Source: a virus
Virus record (IMG/VR): IMGVR_UViG_3300032046_000094
Coordinates: 1-37,302 of that record
Length of the DNA stretch: 37,302 nt
Direction: 5' to 3' (one strand)
This document shows, piece by piece, positions 15,465 to 23,073 of the stretch (positions within the stretch are counted from its first letter, which is position 1; the number at the start of each line of letters is the position of its first letter). Made by a program: the position numbers and the translations under genes. The notes under the pieces were generated by a model that had not been told where the DNA came from, ran no database searches, and worked only from the letters and a program-made list of their open reading frames with translations.

Positions 15465-17279
15465 ATGGGAAAAATCTTAAAAATTGAAAAATTCACAACA
15501 CTATTAGAACTTGTGATATTAATTTTCGGACTTGGAATAGTCGGAACTGGTGTATATTATTTTGCTCCGGGACTTCGAGTGAGCGAATCAAAACAGTTAG
15601 AGTCATTAACATTAAATAATGACAATCTTGACAATGTTACAAAAGGAGCTAGATTGCCAATGCCGGCATTAGAAGTTTCTACAAAAGTAGCTAGTCAAGG
15701 ATTGGTTCGAATTGCAGAATATGCTTGGAATGCAAACTCTGGAATGATTAGCGCGAATGGTGGACCTCGTACAACTAAAGGTTCATTAATGGAAAACGCT
15801 GGTGTTAATTTAGAAATTGTACGACAAGATATGGTTGGTGGTTTACGCGATATGCAAATTAAATTCGTTGAAGAATATAATGGCGGAGCAGAATACCCAA
15901 CATCGGACAAAGCTGCATTTGCTGTTAGTATAATGGGAGACGGTGTGCCGTTTTATATTAGTACAACTCAAAAAGCTTTAGATGAAAAATTCGGTAAAGG
16001 AAAATACCACGTTCAAAATATTGGAGCTATCGGCTTATCATATGGTGAAGATAAATTAATTGGCCCTAAAGAATGGAAAGATAATCCTAAATCAATGTTA
16101 GGTTCTGTTATTTCATCAGTAGTTGGTGATGGTGATTGGGTTGTTGCTTTAAATTATTGTTTCTTAAATAAATTAAAAGTAAATCCAGACGTAACAACAT
16201 ATGATGCACAAGCAGTTAATTTTGTACCATCTGAAAATGACGATTATATTAACTCTGTAAAAGAATTAATTAAGTCTCAAAAAACAGGTTATACAGTTCC
16301 ATTAAAAGAAGTTGTAAACGGAAAATTAACAGGAAAAACAATTAATCACAAAATTGATGGTGGTACAACTTGGACTCCTGGTGATAAAATTGCATTTGAT
16401 GCTTTAACCGGTTTCACTGACGTTGTTTCAACAAAAGATTTTGTTAATCAAATGGCAACTTCAATTATTGTTATTAAAGAATGGGCTTTACAACACGATA
16501 AAATTGTAACTAACATTTTAAAGCAATCATATGTTGCAGCGAATCAAATTAAGCAATATGATGAGTGGTCTTTAAAAGCAGCAGAAGCTGTAGCTAAAAC
16601 TTATAATTTAGAAAATCAAAAATACTGGTATGATTTATTTAAAGGTCAAAAAGGTACAAAAGATGGTTTAGATTATAATATCGGTGGTTCAAAAGTATTT
16701 AATTATGCAGATGCAATGCAATACTTTGGTATAACTGATGGAACGAATCGTTATAAGACTGTTTATAATCAAATCTCAACGTACATTAAAGAATTAAATC
16801 CTTGTGGATTTAATGAAGCTGTACCAACCGGAGTTGTTCCTTATGAAGATGCTGTAAATTTATACTTCTTAAAAAACATTAATGATATCGATGCTGGTAC
16901 AACTGAAAAAGTTGATTACACTGCAAAGAAAACAGAAGTTATGGCTAAAGGTGAATGGAATATTAATTTCGCAACTGGAAGCACAGCTATTCAAGGTTCT
17001 GATGAAGATTTGGAAACAATCTATAATCTTTTAGTTCAAGCTGAAGATACAAAGTTAAAAATTGTAGGTCATACAGATAACACCGGTAATTCAAATGCTA
17101 ATCTTACATTATCTAAAGGTCGCGCTAATTCAGTTGTAGAATACTTAAGAAATAAAGGTATTCCTGAAAAACGTTTCCAATTAGTTGATGGTGCCGGTGA
17201 TACACAACCTGTAGCTGATAATAAAACATCAGAAGGTAAGGCAAAAAACAGACGTGTTGACATTACATTGTTAAAATAA
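15465..17279 (+). CDS. ABC-type substrate-binding protein fused to a C-terminal OmpA domain
   Basis: The 604-residue protein has a transmembrane anchor at residues 12-32 (LLELVILIFGLGIVGTGVYYF). A periplasmic binding-protein-like region at about 60-430 resembles NitT/TauT or phosphate-type receptors: SMLGSVISSVVGDGDWVV, TTYDAQAVNFVPSENDDY and paired helices around KEWALQHDKIV. An OmpA/MotB peptidoglycan-binding domain occupies about 485-604, with VGHTDNTGN, LSKGRANSVVEYL and KNRRVDITLL. Thus the binding domain is tied both to the inner membrane and to peptidoglycan. The gene is 4 nt from a permease gene, so the three ABC parts form one operon. Bacterial SBP/OmpA fusions are known; a phage-borne one is unusual. 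The ligand is not evident. Confidence 0.85.
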   Translation: MGKILKIEKFTTLLELVILIFGLGIVGTGVYYFAPGLRVSESKQLESLTLNNDNLDNVTKGARLPMPALEVSTKVASQGLVRIAEYAWNANSGMISANGGPRTTKGSLMENAGVNLEIVRQDMVGGLRDMQIKFVEEYNGGAEYPTSDKAAFAVSIMGDGVPFYISTTQKALDEKFGKGKYHVQNIGAIGLSYGEDKLIGPKEWKDNPKSMLGSVISSVVGDGDWVVALNYCFLNKLKVNPDVTTYDAQAVNFVPSENDDYINSVKELIKSQKTGYTVPLKEVVNGKLTGKTINHKIDGGTTWTPGDKIAFDALTGFTDVVSTKDFVNQMATSIIVIKEWALQHDKIVTNILKQSYVAANQIKQYDEWSLKAAEAVAKTYNLENQKYWYDLFKGQKGTKDGLDYNIGGSKVFNYADAMQYFGITDGTNRYKTVYNQISTYIKELNPCGFNEAVPTGVVPYEDAVNLYFLKNINDIDAGTTEKVDYTAKKTEVMAKGEWNINFATGSTAIQGSDEDLETIYNLLVQAEDTKLKIVGHTDNTGNSNANLTLSKGRANSVVEYLRNKGIPEKRFQLVDGAGDTQPVADNKTSEGKAKNRRVDITLLK

Positions 17280-17283
17280 AAAT

Positions 17284-18051
17284 ATGAAACTATTAAAACC
17301 TTTCGAAGAAGTTAAGGGAAAAACAAAATTAGCCATCCAAATAGGATGGTTAATTTTTATCCTTTCAATGTGGTTTGTTGCTAGTCTCGGAGAGACGCAC
17401 TTATTTCCAACACCATTACAAGTATTAACTGGATTTAAAGAATTGTTTTTTGAAGGATTAACAGTTCACGTTTTTAGTTCTTTGGCTTTATGCGCAAAAT
17501 CAGTATTATACGGTTCAATTATATCTTTGATATTTTGTTACTTATCTCCTATTCCTATTTTAAAACCATTGGCTGAATTTATATCTAAGCTTAGATTTTT
17601 GCCATTGACTGGAATTGCTTTTTATATAACAATTTTAATTAATGACGCCAGAGGTATTCAAATTTGGGTGTTGGTTATTTTTATGACAACATTCTTAATT
17701 ACATCAATACTTGGTGTTATTAATGATATTCCAGAAGAAGAATTTGACCACGCGAAAACACAAGGTTGTACGCGCTGGGAAATACTTTGGGAAGTTGTTA
17801 TTAAAGGTAGATTTGATTATGTTATTGAAACTATTAGACAAAATTTAGCTATAGTCTGGATGATGTTAGTATCTGTTGAGTCTATTTTAATGGCTGCTGG
17901 TGGTCTTGGAACCTTAATAAAGAATTCAGACAAAACAGGTAGTAATGGCAGGGTAATAGCTGTGCAAATCATTATAATCCTAATAGGATTAAGTTTAGAT
18001 TATGTTCTAACAAAAATAAGAAAATTATCATTCAGATATTCAAATTTTTAA
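17284..18051 (+). CDS. ABC transporter permease (SsuC/TauC/NrtB type)
   Basis: The 255-residue protein has about six hydrophobic helices beginning at IQIGWLIFILSMWFVASLG. It carries a recognisable EAA coupling loop, EEFDHAKTQGCTRWEILWEVVIKG (about residues 158-181), which docks on the ATPase. The N-terminal FPTPLQVLTGFKELFFEG is the standard segment of the sulfonate/taurine/nitrate permease family. Length is normal for that family, so the gene appears intact. It is followed by a 52-residue gene and the ATPase on the same strand. Confidence 0.88.
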   Translation: MKLLKPFEEVKGKTKLAIQIGWLIFILSMWFVASLGETHLFPTPLQVLTGFKELFFEGLTVHVFSSLALCAKSVLYGSIISLIFCYLSPIPILKPLAEFISKLRFLPLTGIAFYITILINDARGIQIWVLVIFMTTFLITSILGVINDIPEEEFDHAKTQGCTRWEILWEVVIKGRFDYVIETIRQNLAIVWMMLVSVESILMAAGGLGTLIKNSDKTGSNGRVIAVQIIIILIGLSLDYVLTKIRKLSFRYSNF

Positions 18052-18053
18052 TT

Positions 18054-18212
18054 ATGGATTTAAATGAATTGATAGAACTTAAAAAAGTTTTAGAAAATAA
18101 ATTAGAAAATTATTTTGGTGATGAACAGAAACATTCTGGAGATAGAGGATATCAAGAACTACTTGAAGAATTAGAAAATATTGAAGAAGAAATTGAAAAT
18201 TTAAAAAATTAA
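18054..18212 (+). CDS. Small coiled-coil protein (52 aa) between permease and ATPase
   Basis: A 52-codon frame begins 2 nt past the permease stop and ends 2 nt before the ATPase start. The product is almost entirely charged helix (LIELKKVLENKLENY and ELLEELENIEEEIENL) and strongly acidic. Such exact fitting between two ABC genes argues it is real and translationally coupled. It may adapt the ATPase to the coiled-coil proteins of the island; no family is recognised. Confidence 0.65.
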   Translation: MDLNELIELKKVLENKLENYFGDEQKHSGDRGYQELLEELENIEEEIENLKN

Positions 18213-18214
18213 TT

Positions 18215-19036
18215 ATGAGCTACACTTCAAAAGAAACAATATTATACCTAGACAAAGTAAGTGGTGGGTATGATGGTAAAGTTATTATAAAAGACATTAG
18301 TCTTATTGAAAAAAACATTGTTCGCGATGGACACGAATCTACTGGTCAAGTAATCGCATTTCTTGGCAGGTCTGGTCGTGGTAAATCAACGTTGTTTAAA
18401 TTACTTACCGGGCTTTTAAAACCAATTCAAGGTAAAGTATTAATTACTGACATGTCAACTCCATCAATTGATGACGCAAAAGAAGTTGGTGAGGGAGATG
18501 TTGGTTTTGTTAATCAGAAATATACATTATTCCGCCATAAAACAGTTTATCAAATCTGTAAATATGCTTTACGTAAAAGCACTCTTACGGAAATTGAGAA
18601 AAAGGAATTAATAGAAAAATATCTTATTGAATGGGGATTGGTTGAACACGCTCAGAAGTATTCTAATGAATTATCTGGTGGTCAGCGTCAACGTACTGCC
18701 ATCATAGAACAAATTCTTTCCTCAAAGCATTTTATGGTGTTTGACGAGCCTTTTTCTGGATTAGATGTTGGAAATATCGAAAAAGTTAAACAATCGTTTG
18801 ATAAAATTCAAAACAATAACGAATTAAATACAATCATATTTTCAACACACGACATTAAATTGGCGATTGAATTGGCTGATAGTATTTATGTTATCGGTCA
18901 CCCAGAGGGAGAGACTGAATATAGTACAATTCTTAAAAACTTTGATTTGAAAGCTATGGGATTGGCTTGGCAGGAGTATGGTGACGGCCATAGAAAAGTT
19001 TATAACGACATAAAAGAATTAATGTTAAAGTCGTAA
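18215..19036 (+). CDS. ABC transporter ATPase
   Basis: The 273-residue protein has all catalytic motifs of an ABC nucleotide-binding domain: Walker A GRSGRGKST (51-59, K57), Q-loop Q101, signature LSGGQ (153-157), Walker B FMVFDE with D177/E178, D-loop SGLD and H-loop H212 in STHD. It should therefore hydrolyse ATP as a dimer under the permease. The C-terminal extension (after about 235) contains LAWQEYGDGHRKVYNDIKELM, unlike the short ends of importer ATPases, and may be an island-specific contact. Confidence 0.92.
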   Translation: MSYTSKETILYLDKVSGGYDGKVIIKDISLIEKNIVRDGHESTGQVIAFLGRSGRGKSTLFKLLTGLLKPIQGKVLITDMSTPSIDDAKEVGEGDVGFVNQKYTLFRHKTVYQICKYALRKSTLTEIEKKELIEKYLIEWGLVEHAQKYSNELSGGQRQRTAIIEQILSSKHFMVFDEPFSGLDVGNIEKVKQSFDKIQNNNELNTIIFSTHDIKLAIELADSIYVIGHPEGETEYSTILKNFDLKAMGLAWQEYGDGHRKVYNDIKELMLKS

Positions 19037-19053
19037 AATTAAAAAAAAATCAT

Positions 19054-19061
19054 TATATTTG
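19054..19061 (+). promoter_or_regulatory. Host-type -7 box TATATTTG
   Basis: Perfect TAnnTTTG, 20 nt before the ATG of the H1-like gene. The -33 region is A-rich without clear TTTG. Confidence 0.5.
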
Positions 19062-19081
19062 AAATCTTAAACCTAAAATAA

Positions 19082-19450
19082 ATGAAAAAAATGAAAAAAT
19101 CATCAACAAAGAAGCAAGTTAAAAAAACTGTTTCTAAAACAAAAACGTCAGTAAAATCTTCAAAAAAGACAGCGCCGGCAAAAACTTCTGTAAAAACAGC
19201 AGTTAAAAAAACAACATCAACTTCAGATAAATCTGCAAAGAGTGTTGAAAATGGAATTAAAGTTATTCAATACGCTATTAAAAACAAAACTTCTATTTCA
19301 GAAGCTGCGCGTAAAAATGGTCATGGCAGAAATTATGTTTCTGACATTAAAGCAAGAATTGATAAAAACTTCAAAAGTAAATCTATCAAACGTGAGTTGT
19401 ATGATTCTTTTAAAGGTTTATCAAAAACTTACGATAAAACCGTAGGATAA
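19082..19450 (+). CDS. Histone-H1-like basic protein with C-terminal helix-turn-helix
   Basis: The 122-residue protein has a low-complexity tail of K, T, S, A and P over residues 1-55 (repeats such as KKTVSKTKTSVKSSKKT), like bacterial H1/HU-tail proteins. A compact helical domain follows, with TSISEAARKNGHGRNYVSDIKARI at about 76-100, which looks like a resolvase-type helix-turn-helix. It should bind DNA; the tail would give non-specific affinity and the HTH some preference. It has its own host-type promoter and a strong terminator, forming a single-gene unit inside the island. Possible roles are nucleoid control or transcription switching. Confidence 0.75.
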   Translation: MKKMKKSSTKKQVKKTVSKTKTSVKSSKKTAPAKTSVKTAVKKTTSTSDKSAKSVENGIKVIQYAIKNKTSISEAARKNGHGRNYVSDIKARIDKNFKSKSIKRELYDSFKGLSKTYDKTVG

Positions 19451-19472
19451 TAAATAATTTATATAAAATATG

Positions 19473-19503
19473 AAAAGGAGAATTTTTAATTCTCCTTTTT
19501 TTT
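19473..19503 (+). terminator. Terminator after the H1-like gene
   Basis: AAAAGGAGAA pairs with TTCTCCTTTT over 10 bp with a 7-nt loop, followed by a T-run. Confidence 0.85.
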
Positions 19504-19506
19504 TGT

Positions 19507-19514
19507 TATTTTTG
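19507..19514 (+). promoter_or_regulatory. Possible host-type -7 box TATTTTTG
   Basis: TAnnTTTG ending 4 nt before the ATG at 19519, so any transcript from it would be leaderless. It lies just past a T-run, so chance is possible. Confidence 0.35.
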
Positions 19515-19518
19515 AATT

Positions 19519-20340
19519 ATGAAACAAGTATTTAAAAATGATTGGATTTCTATTTATAGAGGTTTTGAAAAAATGGGGTTTAGAATAGCGCCGGCATTTT
19601 ATTTTGATGATAGAGCACATATTAGTTTTGCTCCATCTATTTTAATTCCTTTAATTGGAATTTTTTTTACCGGTCTTTCATTCTGGTCATTAATTTGGAT
19701 ACCTTTCTTTATTATTGGTTATGGGCATATATATATGAATTTACCAATTCATTCAGGAATAGATGAGTGTGAACCGCCAGAATATGGTTTTTATTTTTAT
19801 GGAGAAGGTAAAAAAATATTTACAAGTTTTTGGTTATGTTTAGGTAATAAGAAAAAGTGTTTTTATATGCCTTGGGATTGGAGTTGGGTTCGCACAAGTA
19901 AATTAAGAAAAGATGGAACTTGGGAAAATGAAACTTCAAAAAATAGAAAAGATTTTTATGATGAAAAAAAATGGAATAATATTATTTGGAAAGAAGAATA
20001 TCCTTATGTTTATAAATTGAAAAATGGCGAGATTCAAGAAAGAATTGCAACAATAGAAGTTGAAGAAAGAGAATGGCGTTTCCGAGCATTAAAATGGTTG
20101 CCTTTTCCAAGAATGATAAATAAATCAATTTCTATAGATTTCAGTTATGGTGGACCAATACCAAGAGAAGTTATAATTGAAAAAGATGGTTTTAAATTAA
20201 AACATAAACAATCTGGAGAAGTAGGAGAAAGAGCTGGTGGTTGGAAGGGTGGCACTTTAGGATGTAGTTATAGTATGTTACCAAAAGAAACACCATTACA
20301 AACGTTAAAAAGAATGGAAAAAGAAAGAATTTTTACTTAA
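19519..20340 (+). CDS. Conserved-looking membrane protein, function unknown
   Basis: The 273-residue protein has two adjacent hydrophobic helices at about 38-72 (ILIPLIGIFFTGLSFWSLIWIPFFIIGYGHIYM) after a short soluble N-terminus. A tryptophan-rich soluble domain follows (FYMPWDWSWVRTSKLR, WNNIIWKEEYPYV, EEREWRFRALKWLP), ending RAGGWKGGTLGCSYSMLPKETPLQTLKRMEKER. The final segment resembles an uncharacterised family I have seen in phages. There is no catalytic signature. It lies inside the envelope island, so it may belong functionally with the SPFH and ABC proteins. Confidence 0.7.
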   Translation: MKQVFKNDWISIYRGFEKMGFRIAPAFYFDDRAHISFAPSILIPLIGIFFTGLSFWSLIWIPFFIIGYGHIYMNLPIHSGIDECEPPEYGFYFYGEGKKIFTSFWLCLGNKKKCFYMPWDWSWVRTSKLRKDGTWENETSKNRKDFYDEKKWNNIIWKEEYPYVYKLKNGEIQERIATIEVEEREWRFRALKWLPFPRMINKSISIDFSYGGPIPREVIIEKDGFKLKHKQSGEVGERAGGWKGGTLGCSYSMLPKETPLQTLKRMEKERIFT

Positions 20341-20344
20341 TTTA

Positions 20345-20373
20345 TTGTTATTGCATTAAAATAACTATATTTG
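20345..20373 (+). promoter_or_regulatory. Host-type promoter before the SPFH operon
   Basis: TTG at 20345-20347 and TATATTTG at 20366-20373 are 18 nt apart. The first downstream ATG is at 20399. Confidence 0.6.
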
Positions 20374-20398
20374 CACACTAATCTTAAACTAAAATAAA

Positions 20399-20689
20399 AT
20401 GTGGAAAATACTACAAACTTTATTGCCATGGTTATTAATAATATTGATATTCAGTCAATATATAATACCTCTTATTTTTAATCAGGAAAAATGGTGGCTA
20501 TTCAAATCAAGCAAAAAAAACACAAAAGACCTTGAAAATTCTAAAGAAACAACATTGACAAAAGAAGTTGAAGAGACTAAAATTGTTGTTAATGAAGTTA
20601 AAGAAAAGGTTACTAAAGTAAAAGACAAAGTTGACCAAAATTTTAAGTCAGCTGAAGATTTAAAAAAAGAAACAGACAATTTAATTTAA
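20399..20689 (+). CDS. Single-pass membrane coiled-coil protein
   Basis: The 96-residue protein has an N-terminal transmembrane segment (LLPWLLIILIFSQYIIPLIF, residues 8-27). A charged helix rich in K, E and V follows (residues 40-90; EVEETKIVVNEVKEKVTKVKDKV). Long heptads suggest self-association. It is 18 nt upstream of the SPFH gene and shares its promoter, so it may be a partner of the SPFH assembly. No family recognised. Confidence 0.7.
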   Translation: MWKILQTLLPWLLIILIFSQYIIPLIFNQEKWWLFKSSKKNTKDLENSKETTLTKEVEETKIVVNEVKEKVTKVKDKVDQNFKSAEDLKKETDNLI

Positions 20690-20707
20690 TAATTTAAAAA
20701 ATAAAAA

Positions 20708-21892
20708 ATGGATATTAAAAATTTCTCAATTAAAAAAATTACACTTATTGCATTCTCAGTATTGACGTTAATAGTTTGTATAAGCTATTCAGGAAAAATG
20801 TTCGAAGAAGTTGATGCCGGCGAAATAGTAGTAATTCAACATCCTTTAAGTGGAGAACTTGATGTTTACACAACAGCTGGAACATACAGTCAGTACTTAG
20901 GAAAAGCAACTCATTATAAACGTAGAAGTCAAATTTGGTTTTCTAAAATTATTACCGATAAAGACACTATAGACCAATCTATAAAAATTAGATTTAATGA
21001 TGGCGGTCATGCTAATATAGCCGGCTCAGTTTCAATGGAGTTGCCATTAGATATTAAAAGCATTATTGCGCTACATACTAATTTTGGTTCTCAAGAAGCG
21101 ATTGAGCGCGATTTGGTTACAACAATTATACAAAAAGCTGTATTTATGAGTGGGCCACTTATGTCATCTAAAGAGTCTTATGCTGAAAAGCGTAATGCTT
21201 TAATTTCTTACATTGAAGACCAGTCAAGTAATGGTGTTTATAAAACAACTCAAAAAGATGAAAAAACTATTGATGCTCTGACAAAGGCTGAAAAAATTGT
21301 TACAATAGTTGAAATAGAAAAAGATTCTAAAGGTATTTTATTAAGAGTTGAAAAATCCCCAATTCAACGTTATGCCGTAAGGTTATCAAATTTATCTATT
21401 AATGGTGTTGATTATGATAAAAATGTTGAAAAACAAATTAAAGACCAACAAGGTTTAACAATGCAAGTTCAAACATCTATTGCTAATGCAAAAAAATCCG
21501 AACAAGATGCATTGACAGCAGAACAAAAAGGTAAAGCTGATGCTGCGACTGCTAGATGGACACAAGAAGTTATAAAAGCTAAATTAGTAACTGAGGCAGA
21601 ACAGAAAAAAGCAGTAGCTGAATTAGAGGCTAAGACGGCTATATTTAATGCTCAAACCACACGTACTGATGCAGATGCTGAAGCATATAAGGCCGCAAGA
21701 TTAGTGTCGGCAGGATTAAGTCCTTGGGATAAAGCTGATTTTGAAATGAAAACTAAAATTGGTATTGCTGAAGCTTTTTCTAAAATGGTATTGCCTACAA
21801 CATACTTTAATGGTGGTGGAAGTGGTCAAAATAAAGAAAGTATGTTAGAATCAATTATCTCAGCTAAATTGCTGGGTTTAGATAAAAAATAA
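20708..21892 (+). CDS. SPFH / band-7 (prohibitin-like) membrane protein
   Basis: The 394-residue protein has an N-terminal hydrophobic anchor (ITLIAFSVLTLIVCISYS, residues 11-28). An SPFH-like region follows, with VDAGEIVVIQHPLSGELDVYTTAGTY and NIAGSVSMELPLD and the ERDLVTTIIQKAV helix. A long alanine/glutamate-rich coiled coil at about 255-340 (QDALTAEQKGKADAATARW, EQKKAVAELEAKTAIFNAQ) is typical of prohibitin, HflK/HflC and flotillin. These proteins build ring or cage assemblies that organise membrane proteases or lipid domains. With the ABC and PspA-like genes it suggests a membrane-shaping island. Some large phages are known to carry SPFH genes. Confidence 0.85.
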   Translation: MDIKNFSIKKITLIAFSVLTLIVCISYSGKMFEEVDAGEIVVIQHPLSGELDVYTTAGTYSQYLGKATHYKRRSQIWFSKIITDKDTIDQSIKIRFNDGGHANIAGSVSMELPLDIKSIIALHTNFGSQEAIERDLVTTIIQKAVFMSGPLMSSKESYAEKRNALISYIEDQSSNGVYKTTQKDEKTIDALTKAEKIVTIVEIEKDSKGILLRVEKSPIQRYAVRLSNLSINGVDYDKNVEKQIKDQQGLTMQVQTSIANAKKSEQDALTAEQKGKADAATARWTQEVIKAKLVTEAEQKKAVAELEAKTAIFNAQTTRTDADAEAYKAARLVSAGLSPWDKADFEMKTKIGIAEAFSKMVLPTTYFNGGGSGQNKESMLESIISAKLLGLDKK

Positions 21893-21900
21893 CATTAAAA

Positions 21901-22272
21901 ATGGAAACATCAAATATAGGCAAAAGAGTTAAAGTACTTGCGAATCCAATTGGCATTCCAGTTGGTATTATTTCTAAAATTGTTGACATTGGAAGTGGTG
22001 GCGGTGTTTTTATTGAATTTTATCCAAGCGCTCTGATTTCAAGTGAATTTGAAATTCTTTCTTATACAAAAGAAGACATTAATAAAGATATTGATTCTTT
22101 AAAAAAAGAAATTACAGAATTAAAATTGAAGGAGAAATTTATTATAGATAATAATGTTGATGAATTTGATGAAGTTCAATATAAAGTATTCCAAACACTG
22201 GAAACTTTGGATAATAAAGATATTTCTGATATAGAAAAATCCAAATTAATTTCTGATTTAATAAGTAAATAA
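21901..22272 (+). CDS. SH3-like/coiled-coil protein, first of a tandem pair
   Basis: The 123-residue protein has a small beta-barrel-like N-terminus (GKRVKVLANPIGIPVGIISKIVDIGSGGGVFIEF). A helical hairpin follows from about residue 55, ending NNVDEFDEVQYKVFQTLETLDNKDISDIEKSKLI. The second half is nearly the same in the next gene, so the two arose by duplication. The barrel half recalls KOW/SH3-type modules seen in small regulators, but no family is claimed. It begins 8 nt after the SPFH stop. Confidence 0.7.
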   Translation: METSNIGKRVKVLANPIGIPVGIISKIVDIGSGGGVFIEFYPSALISSEFEILSYTKEDINKDIDSLKKEITELKLKEKFIIDNNVDEFDEVQYKVFQTLETLDNKDISDIEKSKLISDLISK

Positions 22273-22298
22273 ATTATAAACAAATAAAAAATAAAAAA

Positions 22299-22682
22299 AT
22301 GGTAGACACATCAAAAAACTTAGTAGGTAAAAAAGTTAAAGTACAAAAAACATCAGGCCATGGAGCTCCAATAGGTTCAATGGCCACAATCACATCTGTA
22401 GCAAATGGACAAATAAGATTGAAAGAATTTCCTTCTTGGACATTTTATGCAACTGATATAGAGCTTTGTGCTTTAACTCGCGAAGAAATTCAGAAAGAAA
22501 TTTCAAGTCTTGAAGAAAAAATAAAAGTAGAACAAGAAAAACTACAATTTATGTCAGACAATAATGTTGAAGAGTTTGACGAAACTCAATACAAGGTGTT
22601 TAAAACACTGGCAACATTGGATAATAAGGAGATTTCTGCTATGGAAAAATCCAAATTAATCGCCTCATTAATAAACGGTTAA
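22299..22682 (+). CDS. SH3-like/coiled-coil protein, second of a tandem pair
   Basis: The 127-residue protein is a paralogue of the preceding one. Shared segments are GK-VKV in the barrel, and NNV-EFDE-QYKVF-TL-TLDNK-IS--EKSKLI in the C-terminal helices. The barrel half has diverged strongly (GHGAPIGSMATITSVANGQIRLKEFPSW), which suggests the copies bind different partners through different barrels while the helical half dimerises. It is the last gene before the tRNA-cluster promoter. Confidence 0.7.
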   Translation: MVDTSKNLVGKKVKVQKTSGHGAPIGSMATITSVANGQIRLKEFPSWTFYATDIELCALTREEIQKEISSLEEKIKVEQEKLQFMSDNNVEEFDETQYKVFKTLATLDNKEISAMEKSKLIASLING

Positions 22683-22700
22683 AAAATATTTTCAAAAATA

Positions 22701-22732
22701 TTTGGTTTTTTGTAACTTTTGTACTATCTTTG
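22701..22732 (+). promoter_or_regulatory. Host-type promoter of the tRNA cluster leader
   Basis: TTTG at 22701-22704 and TATCTTTG at 22725-22732 with exactly 20 nt between, the same geometry as the promoter at 7747-7778. Transcription would start near 22739. Confidence 0.7.
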
Positions 22733-22764
22733 ACGTATAAATAAAAAAACGAACTATTTAATAT

Positions 22765-22814
22765 AAGTTGAACCCCAGAAAAACGAAAGATAAAGTGTGG
22801 GTCTTTCGCAACTT
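22765..22814 (+). promoter_or_regulatory. Possible pseudoknotted 5' leader structure
   Basis: AAGTTG (22765-22770) pairs with CAACTT (22809-22814), and inside it CGAAAGA (22784-22790) pairs with TCTTTCG (22802-22808), so the two helices stack end to end. CCCA at 22774-22777, in the left loop, can pair with TGGG at 22798-22801 in the hairpin loop, giving a pseudoknot. It lies between the promoter and the leader ORF at 22830. It may be an aptamer or a stability element; no known riboswitch class is recognised. Confidence 0.45.
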
Positions 22815-22829
22815 GATTAGAATTTTAAA

Positions 22830-22928
22830 ATGAAAAATGTAAACACATACACGGCTTCTCAAAGACAATTGTCTTTAGAACAACTAATATTAAGTTGTAA
22901 GGCCGGGCTATGTTCGTTTATTAAGTAA
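22830..22928 (+). CDS. Leader peptide 1 (32 aa), codon-sampling
   Basis: A 33-codon frame (MKNVNTYTASQRQLSLEQL...) lies between the tRNA-cluster promoter and a terminator. Codons 8-21 (22851-22892) read ACG GCT TCT CAA AGA CAA TTG, then TCT TTA GAA CAA CTA ATA TTA. The first seven tRNA genes downstream have anticodons for ACG, TTA, AGA, TTG, GAA, ATA and CTA, and every one of those codons is present; CAA is read by a later gene. Codons 24-26 (AAG GCC GGG) hold the antiterminator strand. A protein function is unlikely; the frame most likely senses translation speed. Many of these codons are common in AT-rich genomes, so chance is not excluded. Confidence 0.6.
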   Translation: MKNVNTYTASQRQLSLEQLILSCKAGLCSFIK

Positions 22929-22979
22929 TATAAATAACGTTCTTTTAGAAACCCCGGCTTGAAAAAGTCGGGGTTTTTT
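22899..22979 (+). promoter_or_regulatory. Attenuator 1: terminator with competing antiterminator
   Basis: The terminator stem is CCCCGGCTT (22952-22960) with AAGTCGGGG (22965-22973), GAAA loop, then TTTTTT. AAGGCCGGG at 22899-22907, inside leader ORF 1, resembles the 3' strand and can pair with CCCGGCTT (8 bp with one bulged G). The two pairings exclude each other. A ribosome held on the codon run would leave the antiterminator strand free; one moving on would cover or pass it and let the terminator form. Confidence 0.6.
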
Positions 22980-22994
22980 GTTTTATTGAATTTT

Positions 22995-23065
22995 GCCTTT
23001 GTAGCTCAGTTGTAGAGCGTCTCTTTCGTAAAGAGAAGGTCACCAGGTCGAACTGGTCTAAGGCT
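22995..23065 (+). tRNA. tRNA-Thr (CGU)
   Basis: Anticodon loop TTCGTAA between TCTCT and AGAGA gives CGU. D-arm GCTC/GAGC is normal. The T-arm is odd: CCAG GTCGAA CTGG has a 6-nt loop, one base short, and the acceptor has a T-T mismatch at 6-67. CCA is not encoded. It might be inactive or tolerated. Confidence 0.7.
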
Positions 23066-23073
23066 CAAAAAAT

